The notes beneath the pieces are model-generated. The model was not told the origin of the DNA, made no database searches, and worked only from the letters and a program-made list of their open reading frames with translations. Of a DNA stretch of 64,000 nucleotides, positions 12,201-23,400 are shown piece after piece; within the stretch, counting starts at the first letter, position 1; every line of letters begins with the position of its first letter. Made by a program: the position numbers and the translations under genes. This stretch comes from Diprion similis (Eukaryota; Arthropoda; Insecta; Hymenoptera; Diprionidae): assembly GCF_021155765.1 (NCBI RefSeq), contig NC_060105.1, positions 17,889,001 to 17,953,000 on the forward strand, read 5' to 3'.

Positions 12201-12918
12201 ACATGTCACCGAGCTAAATGGTGAGGTGATTCTTAATACTAGTGCTTTCTATCAATCGAATCTAACACAAAAAGAACATGCAAATGAAGCTCAATTGAGA
12301 CTTTTGAATAAAACAAACCCGACTCGAATCGAATGATTTACTGTAGAGATGTGGATTCCTTAAATTCACTAACTTTTTTAACCTTTTGCTCGTATATATC
12401 AAGGTTGATCGATCGAAAATTTATTTACATACGTCGGTACCGTCTCCTTGAAACCAGAAGCACAAGATGATTTTAATACTGATTTTTTCTTTCATTCAAT
12501 TTTTATGAAAAAATACTGAAAACAGCACGACTAATACTTTCCTCATTTCTGTAGGTATTTACTGACACTCAGCTTCAAGTCATCTGGAAAACTGCTTCAC
12601 ACCCGAGTTGAACACAGTGGCGGCTTATTTTCGCTGTATTACCATCCAGAGTGCGAACGGTTCTCATCTGTAGTAGCTTTAATCAATCATTCAATGAGTT
12701 TTAGCCAGTCAGCCGTATATTGTTATTCCCGTCCGAGGTATCCTGGTCATCCAGCTTTTCCAGTTAGATTAACTAAACCGGTTAGTCGATTTACGCAAGT
12801 CAGAAGCTTGCAATACCTCTGCCGTTTTGTCATCAGGCAAAACACTAGGGTCGACAATATCGACAAGCTTCCGTTGCCTGATACTATTAGAGGATATATC
12901 GAGGAAGCTCATTATTAA
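6223..12918 (+). CDS. Suppressor of cytokine signalling, SOCS6/SOCS7 type
   Basis: Exons 6223-6567, 6653-7113 and 12555-12918 join in phase (0, then 2) to give 389 residues. Residues about 1-230 are a low-complexity, Ser/Asp/Glu-rich lead. An SH2 domain begins near 236 (GWYWGPISRDEA), with FLVRDSS placing the phosphotyrosine-binding Arg at about 263, and it continues into exon 3 (YLLTLSFKSSG, HTRVEH). The end is a SOCS box, about 345-389, with a BC-box SLQYLCRFVIRQ and a Cul5-box-like LPLP. The family binds phosphotyrosine partners and recruits elongin B/C and Cul5-Rbx2 for ubiquitination in the cytoplasm. PVSRF-x-x-V-x-SLQ-x-LCRF fits SOCS6/7 (fly Socs16D) better than SOCS5. Donor GTACGAG ends exon 1, GTGAGTG ends exon 2, and acceptor CTGTAG precedes exon 3. 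Earlier untranslated exons are possible. The 5.4 kb second intron is full of repeats. Confidence 0.9.
8914..9007. repeat. Short foldback with 19-base perfect arms
   Basis: CTCCCGAGGTGGATTCTGA at the left is repeated as an exact inverted copy at the right, enclosing 56 bases. A related partial copy (GAGGTGGATTCTGACCG, then CAAGGCCACC-GTGTCGTCT) lies near 26506-26550. Sits in the second intron of the SOCS gene. Confidence 0.65.
9085..9486 (+). repeat. Possible 3' end of a non-LTR retroelement
   Basis: The stretch starts near GACTAGCTGCTCGTCGCGG and ends with AAGTTTCATCACAATTGG, a GACAAACGGACAGATAAACAGACA-like run (given here only as a description of repeated GACA/GACAAAC units) and A+T-rich sequence. 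This layout resembles the 3' tails of RTE-type LINE copies in insects. No reverse transcriptase frame is present, so only a truncated 3' piece would be here. Confidence 0.35.
10393..11118. mobile_element. Non-autonomous element with about 110-base inverted ends
   Basis: The left end (TTTTTATTAATTC, ATTTCAACTATTTTTAAAAG, then AACGTTATTCGTAAAC) is found inverted at the right end near 11008-11118. The interior has no recognisable transposase. It lies in the large SOCS intron. Just upstream (10250-10395) is a run of decayed GAAATCTTT-type units. Confidence 0.6.
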
Positions 12919-13455
12919 ATTATAAATAATTATCGCCCAAAATGAGGCACTTAGTTTCTTCCCCCGGTTCCTGATTTTTTTTTAAGATGTCTCTGTCTCA
13001 AGTCTCTCGAGTATAAGATGCATGGAATAGCCTTTCACTTCCCTGAGATTATAAATTGCGTATCTTTTTATAATTCTCTCAACTCTGCAACATAGTTGGG
13101 GTGTGGTTGAATTTCATCTAACTTCTACGTTGAGTTCGTTTGATTCGTATCTTACGAGAGTAAATTGTGTCCACCTAAGCTCGATTTCTGTGTGATTGAA
13201 CTAAACCTCGCAGCGTTAAAATATACAAGAATGAAAAATTTTGTTTCTCCGTTTCAAATTAACCGTAATAGAAAAAGATGTAAACTAGTACGGTGTATTT
13301 GAAACACGCTTATACTCGAAAGTCTATCAAGTTTCATCCTAATCAGGTTTAAAGTAGCCATTTCGTCACCGTTTCGGTATGAAATGCTCCATATATTTTA
13401 TACAGAATGAATCTAGACGTACGTTATACGTATTTTTGTACCTTCTTATTTTTGG

Positions 13456-13461
13456 AATAAA
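13456..13461 (+). terminator. Likely polyadenylation signal for the SOCS6/7-type gene
   Basis: AATAAA about 540 bases after the SOCS stop codon, in A+T-rich sequence. It is the first good hexamer in a stretch that looks like 3' untranslated sequence. No cleavage site can be proved from sequence alone. Confidence 0.35.
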
Positions 13462-13544
13462 CTTTTATGAACATCGGAATAGAATGAAGTAATTTTGTAC
13501 GAAGAATAGCACTGTAAAAAGCACTTATTGGAATTTTATTTAAT

Positions 13545-13548
<4 letters not shown>

Positions 13549-13576
<28 letters not shown>
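13549..13576. repeat. (AT)n microsatellite
   Basis: An uninterrupted AT dinucleotide run of about 14 units, bounded by TAATTAT and GTATAAAA. Confidence 0.9.
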
Positions 13577-13580
<4 letters not shown>

Positions 13581-13800
13581 AAAAATATACATATACTCAT
13601 ATAAATTGGTATATTTATGGGTTAGGCTTGGTGGAACAAGACACATTTATTATCAATTAGTGAATTCGTTAGATATCTAAATTGGCCTAACTACTGTAAG
13701 TCGTAAAAGTAAACCAGAATTTTATGTCCTGGTGTGTGGTTCAGGATATGTTTCCCTGAAAAAATGGAAATACATATTTCCACCTGCTTGAGACCAGTCT

Positions 13801-14093
13801 TATACCGTTTGTCCATGAGGAAAGTGTTCACCTTATGCGCGTGCGTCGAGTCATTCGAATTTTATTGGCCGACAGTTACCGCCTGATTGAGCAGCCGACG
13901 CAATACCAATCACGAATGTCAGAAAATGTCCCTAGGGACCCACAGCTAACGGCGGGCTCCTAGAGACATTTTTTGACAGTCACGATTGGTATTGCGTCGG
14001 CTGCTCAATTAGGCGCTAACTGTCGGCCAATAAAATTCGAATGACTCGACGCACGCGCATAAGGTGAACACTTTCCTCATAGACACACGGTAT
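13801..14093. mobile_element. Foldback MITE with about 135-base arms
   Basis: Almost the whole segment is a palindrome. The left arm begins TACCGTTTGTCCATGAGG and runs through CGAATTTTATTGGCCGACAG and CGACGCAATACCAATCACGA; the right arm mirrors it and ends ACACACGGTA. About 20 bases separate the arms. Mismatches are few, so it is fairly young. No coding capacity. Confidence 0.8.
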
Positions 14094-14578
14094 TTAAAAC
14101 CGTACAATTTTGGATTTGAAAAAATCCATGTTTTGACGGTGAAACTTTGAAATAATATCTATTTTTATATGATTTGCACTATTTTGAACTACCCTTCAGA
14201 CATTCTCACGCACTTTCTTAATATGTGTACTATGTTGACATACGATTCGTCACAGCTCATATTACGTATAAAATGACGTCGCATAACCGCCATCTTTGAC
14301 CAATGTATGGTGTACATATATGGCTTCGACCCTATCACAAAATTTGCAGCTCGTGCTCTTTACCGTACTTTTTATGCATCGGTTCGATAAGAGGATGCTA
14401 TAGTAAGCCGTTGTGGACGGAATCACATATTTTGACTATTAGAGTCTACACGTCATTGACGTGAAAACGCCGCAGATAGCGTAATTCTACATTCAATGTC
14501 GAATATAAACTTTATTGTTTCATGATAGTGTAACGATAGAAAAAGAGACACTATTGTTTCGTAGAACAATAGCTCTTC

Positions 14579-14716
14579 ATGTGGCACGCCCGTGAACCGC
14601 CTGTTTTTTTTGGCAAGGATAAAGATTTCAGGACGAGCTGAAGGCGAGCCGGAAGCGAGCCGGAAGCGAGTACTGAAATTATCTGAGCCAAAAAACGGTT
14701 TACGGGCATGCCACAT
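14579..14716. mobile_element. Small foldback MITE, ATGTGGCA ends
   Basis: The ends ATGTGGCACGCCCGTGAACC and GGTTTACGGGCATGCCACAT are inverted copies. The centre holds two tandem GAGCCGGAAGC units. A related sequence (TTATGTGGCATGCCCCTAAA, then GATTTCAGTACGAGCTAAAG) lies near 63030-63110. Confidence 0.65.
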
Positions 14717-14722
14717 ACAATA

Positions 14723-14955
14723 TTTTTTTACGGTATGGGCGTTGAAAAGCAAAACGAAGAGTGAGGTTATGTCGCGATCTGTTCGACGAAGCTACTTTAT
14801 TCGGTAGTTTGGGATGCGCACTTCGAACTGCGCATCAAAACTGCGGAATAAAGACTTTATTCCGCAACTTTGTTCGCTGCCGTATAAAACGTCACTTTAC
14901 GGAACGAAAACTGCCACAAAAAGTTGACTTTTCGATGCCCATGCCGTAAAAACAA
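14723..14955. mobile_element. Second foldback element abutting the previous one
   Basis: TTTTTTTACGGTATGGGCGT at the left pairs with an inverted copy ending ATGCCCATGCCGTAAAAACA at the right. A matching piece, TTTTACGGCATGGGCGCG, occurs near 63410. Its tight junction with the element at 14579-14716 suggests nested insertion or a composite element. Confidence 0.55.
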
Positions 14956-16525
14956 TTTTTTTACATATTTGTGATCGGCATGTAAAATTATTATCCTCAG
15001 CTGTGACTTTTTTGAGTCAACGATGCGCAAGCTCTTATAATAGCCAAAATAATAAGTTACGTCTTACACGGTTGTTATAAATTGAGTATAGCATAATCTT
15101 AACCGAGACAACTCCTCGTATAACACATAATGTATAATTGATTCATCCGTGGAGGTTAAAGTGATACCGAAAAGCAAGTTGATACGCTTGAACGAATGTT
15201 GCAATTGTACGTAATAGACAAAGTGGTTCGTAAATCTTATCAATTTTTTTTTTTTTATATCATTGACTTGTTTATTCTGTATTCATAGAATGGATTTTAA
15301 TGTTGATTAATTTTTTTTTCTAATAGCATATATGATCTATAGGTTTTTTAGTACTTGAGACAGGGTCGTAAAAAAGTGAAATCAGCACAGCATTGTAAAT
15401 AAGCACTGGATAAAATCCTTGAAAATGACATTGAATAATGGTTGATTACAGAATATATAATTTGAAAAGTAACTGTTCAGTGGAAATGTTTGATAGTTTT
15501 CTTTCGAAATCTAAGACTGAAGTGTGAATAAATATAACAATTAAATAAGAAATTGAACCTTGCTAGTCGTGAAAGCATGTGTCGAAGGTATTTTGCTTGA
15601 ACTGCTTAATGAATCAATAAGAGTCCAATCGCTGTAAAATATGCTTCTGTCCCCAACAGGCGATTGAATATTCAAAAAAGAGTTTTCATAATAGGTATGA
15701 GAATTTAAGAAATTCACAAGTTTATTGCAAATTGGTGTCAATAACGACGTTATTGATTTGGTGCTATAGTTGGGTGGATATAAATAAAAGTTTGCGTATA
15801 TTTTCACAAATTGATTAAAGTTATGTAAAGAAAATGATATTTTATTGAGAATCTCAACATATTGATTTCATAGACTCTGGGACGGTATTCAAAAATAATT
15901 ATCATTCTCTATAAAATTGGTGCTAAAGAGTATCTTTTCCTGTTATTTTTTTTTTTCATTCATCTCGGTAAGTTGTATCATGCACCAGTAAAATATCACG
16001 CTGGTTCTTCTTCAAGCATTGTTATCACTTTTTGAATAAAAACATATAAACAATATCATAGTTTAAGGATATATAGAAAATATTGTATTCTACAAAGCGC
16101 AATAGCAGTATAAAAGCTTTGACTATTAATAATATTACTTTATGTACAATATCCGCCACACGCAACTCAATTGTAATATTCATTTGTACGGATATTTGGA
16201 ATTGTTTACGAATTAGGACTATGCGATCAATTGATTAATCGGCCCGTTTGATTAATGGTATTTTTCATTAATCAATTAATTGTCGCTCTTAATTAATAAA
16301 TTGTTTTCTCAATTTCATTACCTTTTCCGATCAATTGGTCCATATAATTAATAATTTTTCCAACGACTCAAACTACCCTTCAATAAATGTTATTTCGATT
16401 AATCAACTAACCAAAAACAATTTACCCAAAGTTAAGGATTAATCGAATAATCTCCGAGTCGTGGCATGGACATGAAATATATAGGCATAATTATGTTTAT
16501 AAATGGTAAATTTGAAAACTACACA

Positions 16526-16740
16526 TTTTTCTATGGAGCTGAAGCTAGCAGCTAGCAGCTAGAGTTAGCGGCCAAACGTGTTAAACTTTTTAGAAATAGG
16601 AAAATGCAGTTCACTTTTTTTCTCATAATTCTATAAAAGTATTGGGGGTTCAAGTAATTTCACAAAATTTTGATTTCCGGACTTCGCTACCTTGACTACT
16701 ATGACGAAAAAGTTGATTTCATTACTATAAACGGTTGAAC
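16526..16740. repeat. Dispersed repeat, core GCTGAAGCTAGCAGC
   Basis: Contains GAGCTGAAGCTAGCAGC, GAGTTAGCGGCCAAACG, ATTCTATAAAAGTATTG and ATTTCACAAAATTTTGATTT in order. The same order recurs at 45640-45858, and partial copies of the core occur near 10040-10140 and 26562-26595. Confidence 0.55.
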
Positions 16741-17703
16741 TAAAATATTTTTTGAGAAAAATGTAGTTTAAGATACTGAGTGTATGTGTAAAAAAATCAA
16801 ATTGTAGTGTTCTAGTAATTTTTTATCAAATTTTTTGCACTCCATTACAACACCGCTGTAATTCTATGCATCGTATATCGTATTCATTCTATGAACATGA
16901 TGGATATATATATATATGTTGTTCATCTTATTTATGAATGATTATATTTCTTTTACAAATTCCGTTGTGAATTTTTCTCATCTATTAAACGCAATTTTAA
17001 GATATCGATACTTGAACGAAACTTGAATAGTTCCGTCTTATTCCCGATAAGAGTATAGAAATGATAATGAAAAATCAAACGATATTCAACTATTCAAAGT
17101 ACACTTTACATAAGTAATCTTCAAGATCCTAAAACAGAAATTAATTAGATGGTCTCTCCCAATCGATTTTTTGGCAGTGTCGAAATGAAAATGAAATTAC
17201 CTTATACATTCTATCGTCAAAGTGAAGTGTTGCATTGATTTTTAGACGGCAAAATATCATCTCCAAACTGTTGAACATTTACAGATAACCCTTAGGGTAC
17301 GGGCTAAGAAAAAGTCTCGACTAGTTTGAACTACATGAAGAATTCTCGGTAGACCTGATCACTTATATCTTTGGCTTAAATTAGTCAACTGAGATGTTGA
17401 ATCGGTAAGAAATTTAATCAGGAACTCAATGGTTAATGGGAAATCATCGTATCTTCACAATAAAAAAGATATCGGTCAAAATGTAATGAAAGTTAAGAAA
17501 ATGATTGCTGAAATTTTTTTATTTTCAACAGCGAATATTTTTATAACAAAAAAAGAGATATCGACCTTCTAATTGTGGTCATTGAAAAGCTAAAAGAGTC
17601 CTATTTTAAGATTATCCGATAAGTTTTTTGATTCGCTGAAGAGAATATATTTTTTAAACGGTACGAAAGTACGCCATTTTTGATTTAGCGCAAAAATGAT
17701 TCG

Positions 17704-18113
17704 CTGAAAAACATGATATCCTGATAACGGATTTGTCGATCGGAATATGTTAGTGGATGGCCTCTAAGTGTAAAACCAAGCTTACGTCACCGTAGGGCGT
17801 GAGCGTTAGCCGACATCTTGAAAAACGCGTTTTTATGAATATCTCATCAACGGTGCGTCGGATGATAAAAATGATCAGAACTTTTTTGTAGGAAATTCAA
17901 TTTCCTATCACTTTTTTCAATAACTTTTTTTTGATAGATGATATTTTTCGGGATACAGTCAGTTCACATTAGAGATACTTGACAAATATCACATTTGGAA
18001 TTCTCCAACTGACCACATCTCGAAAAATATCATCTATAGGAAAAAAATATTGGAATGGCTACCCAATAACATATTCCAACCGAAAAATCCGTTATCAGGA
18101 TTTTATGTTTTTT
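17704..18113. mobile_element. Foldback MITE with a second inner inverted repeat
   Basis: The outer arms carry ATCCTGATAACGGATTT and GGAATATGTTA and their inverted copy (TAACATATTCC, AAATCCGTTATCAGGAT), each about 60 bases. Inside, GATAGATGATATTTTTCGGG (from about 17934) pairs with an inverted copy ending near 18040. Probably one old element with long imperfect arms. Confidence 0.65.
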
Positions 18114-18139
18114 GACCCCCATGACTTGGTGCTCTGGCG

Positions 18140-18720
18140 CCTGGACTAGTAAGGATAAATGAATCTCACTAATTGCAAATCGAAGATTAAGAGATTAAAA
18201 AAAAGAAAAGCGCCATTGAAAAAATTTCCAGCGGTGATATCTGTGCCAATGGTGATGAATACGAGTGAAACAACATTTATAATATGTAAAAATGAATCTG
18301 AGTAAATTTGAATAACACGAAGTAAGATATCAGCAATTTCAGGAAAGATTTTATAATTAAATACGTTCAAAATTGTTAAACTTTGGTGTTTTCTTCAGAT
18401 TCTCTTACTTCTAGGATAATTTTTCAGAACAGAACATTGAACAGATTTTATATTATAGTATAGTTATAATGCGCAAATTTAACTATCGACCAGAATCTGT
18501 TGTACTATGCTCACACAAATCCATTTTAATCAACTCTGAATATAATTGTTGATAAAAACTTCATGAGTTCATTTCTGAAGATCTCTATGGTGAACAAAAT
18601 GATTCCAATAACATTCTAATTGGATCAAGAATATCAGAGTTTAAGCATTTTGAACGTTCTAATTATAAGAACCTCTCTCAAATTGTTTATATCTCACCTT
18701 GTGTTATTCTAATTTGCTCA
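18140..18720 (-). repeat. Dispersed repeat family (TTGCTGGAAATTTTTT core), copy 1
   Basis: On the minus strand this carries GTTTCACTCGTATTCATCAC, ATTGGCACAGATATCACCGC and GGAAATTTTTTCAATGG. The part at 18500-18640 (ACTCTGAATATAATTG, then GATCTCTATGGTGAACAAAA) matches 51910-52000 in the same order. Other copies of the core lie near 29690, 30240, 51490 and 52130. Confidence 0.5.
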
Positions 18721-19179
18721 GAATTTTTTATTTTACATCATTTTGAATATTGCTTTTGCAATAAAGATTTTTTCTTCTTTTCCCAACGTTTGATTTAGAG
18801 AGTGGAGCTCACTCATTGTTACAGAATGTGTGTTAAATAATATACACTCATGTTATATTCATATATATTACTGTCCTTTCATTTTATTGTATAAAATTTT
18901 TTTCTGTTCAAGTCTCTGAGTTACTGTTTTTATAATTTTCCTTTTGTCCTGTTTTTGTACATGTACATATATCTTGGTATAATTTTTATTCATGTTTTCA
19001 TCTTTGTTATATTTATCACTTGTGTGTGTTAAGTTACTGGTATTTCATATATTTACTGTCGAGTTAATTAATCCTAATATACGAATAACGTATATTTTTA
19101 CTGTTTCATTCCTTAAGATCCTGCGTTTCCATGCGTTTCCTCAAATCACGATTGCAGGAATGTTTTTAGGGCCTTCTCG

Positions 19180-19353
19180 ATTCACTTGAAAATTTTACTA
19201 AAAAATTGTGGTATAATCATCAGCTGGACGTTTTTTTTTAGTGCACCAGCAATAAATTATTGAAAAAAGACTCAATTTTTCAACTGAAAATCATACCACA
19301 CTTTGTTTTACAACTTGAATTATTTTCAGTAAAATTTTCAAGTAAATTGAGTC
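19180..19353. repeat. Inverted repeat, TTCACTTGAAAATTTTACT ends
   Basis: ATTCACTTGAAAATTTTACT followed by ATTGTGGTAT is mirrored by ATACCACA and then AGTAAAATTTTCAAGTAAAT. The interior is short and A+T-rich. Probably a small non-autonomous element. Confidence 0.5.
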
Positions 19354-20446
19354 GACCCCAAGGAAGATTTGATAAATCGCGATTTAGGGGGAAGTTAAGA
19401 CCTACTTGAGTCCCAAAACTATGGAAGACTCTTCATAAGATAGTAAGGAATGAGATGATGAAGTCAATTGTTTCTTTATTCATCAAATGAGGGAATATTC
19501 AACCGCGATGCAGCATCTCTTAATCCTAACCTACGGATCATTTTTTTATATCGCAAAATGGTTTCTGGGGGCAAGAATTTGAAGAAAGATCTTTTATTTG
19601 AGTGGGTCTAATATATACATAACAGATATTTAATATATTATTATTTTAAATTAATTATTTGAATTTGAAATCGCAATGATATTTAGATTAGTGTTGGATT
19701 TCCAGTTGAATAAGGAAACGTGCGAAAATTGATATACGAATGACACCAGTGTTTCGTACGTTGTAAGGATGCAAGCATAGCTTATTAAGTTTTATTAGCT
19801 TATGTAAGCTAGTTTTATCTCAGAAGAAATAAAGCTGCGGCCATATCTCCAAAGTTACGATTATTAGCTGCATTACTGCTATTCTAATAACGAATTTAAT
19901 GGTATAAACTCATATGTTAGTGTTTCGGAAAAGTTTATGGTACGGAAATGTTACATTCTTCAAGTACATTTTTGTTATGTGTAAAATAAAGGTTATCTAC
20001 AAAGTTTATGCTTAAATTATTTATTGTGAATATTACAGACTCATTTTTCTGTAACAAATTTGTTTTTTCCTACTCCGTTTAGCGTTGTTACATGATGCGG
20101 TAATTTTTACAAATCATAACTACTGAATATTGATAACAAAATATAAAAGCTACATTTCCAATTACTTGTCTCGTGCTCACAGATTTTCATTGCAATTTAT
20201 TTAACTTTGTCGAGTTTTAAATAACTCATTTATCAAGTGATAATTTGCTGTCGAGAATGCGTTAATCTACTAACAAAATAAGGTCTCTGGAAGATGAATA
20301 ATGAAACGATAATCCGGAATGACGAATATACAAAAGATTTGTACCATCTTCACTAATTACTTGCCACAATTATTTTGATTGTTGTCGTCAATTAGCTAAG
20401 TATATATTACACGCTTTGTATTTACTAAAACTTGTGGAAATAAGGC

Positions 20447-23400
20447 TTACCTGTTCCAATTCAGCCCCAGTATATTCCGTGCCTGAGAACCACAAAAAAT
20501 GATACAGTCATTCAGGGAATTGAAAATCTCTTGAGGTAAGTAATAATTGTTGAAATGAGCGTCGAATAATATATTAATTACATCCTTCGCAATGTTCAAG
20601 TGACCGCGAATTTTTCAAAAATATATTACCCAAATAACAAACAAATCTAGGACAAAAATCTTTAGAAATATCTTAAAATCGTTTGAAAGCTGGTACAGAA
20701 ATATTTCAGGAGTATCTCCTACGAAAGCGAAGCACCATTTTAATTTAATTAACATTGATTTTTTTCATTTAGATTGTTAGTTGTGATATTTTGTAGCAGG
20801 CCTAACGTGTAGTTTCAATAAATCTGATATTTTCATAAATTCAATCAAGATTTAGTCATATTATATTACAATAAAACTAGTAAATAAAAGCTGAATAAAA
20901 GCTGATCGCAAATGAAAAAGTTAGTAACATCGACATTATGAAAAAAAATGTAAAGCTTTGCGGGGCAACTCTTTTAACGTTTGCTACAGGGTTTTTCAAT
21001 GAAAATACATTTTCTGACCCAATAAGAATATAACAATCACAAACAGTCATTTTTCAATTCATTTTCGAAAATTTGTAAAGGCTGTATGTACGAAGCTATT
21101 CGTTCAGTGCCCCGAAAACTTTTCAATTGCAACGTACCACGTTTCTACGAAAACGTATCCAAAATTCACGATTTTTCCTGAATTTTTCAAAATTTAAAAT
21201 CTTCGAAAACGGAAATTTTTAAAATATTAGAAAATTCCTTAAAAATTCGCGTGTATTCTCAGAGAAATCAACGAATTCATTTCATACGACAAAAAACATT
21301 CCCCGAAATTTGTTAAACAATTTTTTGTTTAAACAAATTATTGATAACTTTTGGAGATTATTAATTATTATTATTAGAATTTAATTTTCTTATCGTTTTT
21401 ACAGTGCTTGATTTTTTTCCAATTTTCATATTATCGTAATGTATTCAATGTTATCGACGAGACTTACTTTTGGTTATGAATAACCCAAAAATCCTTAAAC
21501 CCTACATTTCTGATATTGGCTTACCGTAACGAATGCTGCACTGACAGCTTCTGTTGCTTGGTTTAAATCTGGCGGGCCAGGCGCAGCCGACAGAACTCTG
21601 TGAAGTTGCGCTGCATCTTCGATTCGTCTTTCCAGGAACTTCCAAGTTTGATGGTGATCAGTGCTGCTATCTTGTAGCATGTACAGTTCTGTGGTTTTAT
21701 AAATTCCAGCTAGAGCTATTCGGCGAGCGTACCAATTAAACTGTAAACAAGTTATCATTAATTTAGATTTGGTCATTTAAGTATCAATTGAAACAGCATA
21801 CAGTATACTGCTGATGGTGAGTTGAAAATAAAAACTTTTTATTCATTTTATCACAGAATTATCGCATATTCAGTATTCATAAAATTAGCATATTCGTGAG
21901 CCACAGTAATTCTGCTAAGAATGCAGGAAAAAAAAGGCCACAAAATTATGATTAAGAACTTCAACATTTATATTCGACTTTTTTTTTTACAATCAATTTT
22001 GGTCATTTTAGAGCGCGCTTTGTGAAACACAACTTTCGAAAAGAGCAATTGCTAATCTTTACCGTAACACAAAGTCCTCATTGAGTGATGTCAGATGAAG
22101 ATATCATTTGACTATCAGAAACCAGCATAGTTATCATCCTAACAGGAACTCAACGTTTGGATGTGAATCGTCGTTTGCATTGGTCGACTTCACAGAATCC
22201 GCCCGGTATACAAATTTAATAAATACTCAACGTGATAGTATCTCGTTATGAAATTGATGAATAAGTATTGATTTTCAACTCACCGATCGCCCTAAGGAGT
22301 TTTGAGCGCGCCATGCGAACTCCTAAAAACGTTTGAGCGCTCCTAGAATGAACATAATTTCGGCACTTCGCGCAAAATAATATAAAACCCGTAGAAAATA
22401 CTACATCTTTGCAGAATAGTAAATTATAATACCCCGTCATTTAGGCTTCACTGGTCCTTTATTGTGTGTTTTAGAGTTTAGAACGCCCCTTGTGTTTATG
22501 CTAAGGTGAGGCTGACGCTTTGGAATTTAGTAGGAAGGTCACTTTAGATTGTTTTACTCATGTGACTTGGAATGATTGCAGATCATTTATAGCGGCAGTT
22601 TACCTTTTACGTCAATTTTCTGACACCACTTGACATCAGTTGTAAGTGGTTTCATTGGTCGGATCTAACGGAGTAAGCCAACATAAAATCACTTAGTATC
22701 GTGTTGTGTCAGAAAATGCACGTAAATAGAATATATTTTACGGATACATGATGTTTCTACTAAATGTTGTTCGTCGTCGAGAAAAGGAAAATTCTACACG
22801 GTCGGTAAAACAAACGCGATGCTCAAAACTCCTTAAAGGGTCCTTTGCTCGTTTCAGTTTTTCAAAATACACCATAAATATAATTCTGTTATTGATTTCG
22901 AAGTTTCATAGCGTTGTTCGATATGCATGACTGAAGATGGAAACAGTTGAGCAGAGTCAGCCGATTACCAACCAAAGTTGACTTTGAATACTCACGTCAA
23001 CAGACCTGTCCCCAGCATGGTAACAAATGTCGTCAACCAGCGTCAGCAGATTTGCTAACGCTGTTGGAACGTTGGGCGGAAGCGCCATTAGCCCCATAGC
23101 TTGAGGCCAAGTATTCTTGTATGGAATCAACATCCTGAGCCTTGTCTCTATAGCGTCTTTCACATAGACTACCGAGGGCTTTCGCACCTTCGAGGAATCA
23201 TCTTTGATAGCTAACGCTTCGAACTTGAGATGCTCGGCCAGATCTTTGTTGCACTTTGAATAAAAATGCTGAACTAAATCTGCTCCGCCATTAGGAAACA
23301 TGCCATGAATTACTCCGGGGTAACCAACTGATTCGGCACCTTTCAAAACAAAAGTCAAAAACATTAGCTGGTCATTTTCTGGTGAGCACATCGGAGCTGC

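Larger units (their letters stand above)
12919..20446. other. Region between the SOCS and COQ9 genes, no gene seen
   Basis: Apart from the SOCS 3' flank, the (AT)n run and the foldback elements listed separately, I see no exon that I can support. Around 15541-15900 the minus strand has about 100 open codons without an ATG or good splice sites. Around 16200-16460 the motif ATTAATCAATTAAT and its variants recur without clear order. Confidence 0.45.

Noticed and set aside
15541-15900. About 100 open codons on the minus strand
   Set aside because: No ATG in a sensible place, no acceptor or donor in phase, A+T-rich codons, no family resemblance.
22286-22840. Inverted pair around CTAAGGAGTTTTGAGC
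   Set aside because: Only about 20 bases match and similarity does not extend inward; too weak to call an element.
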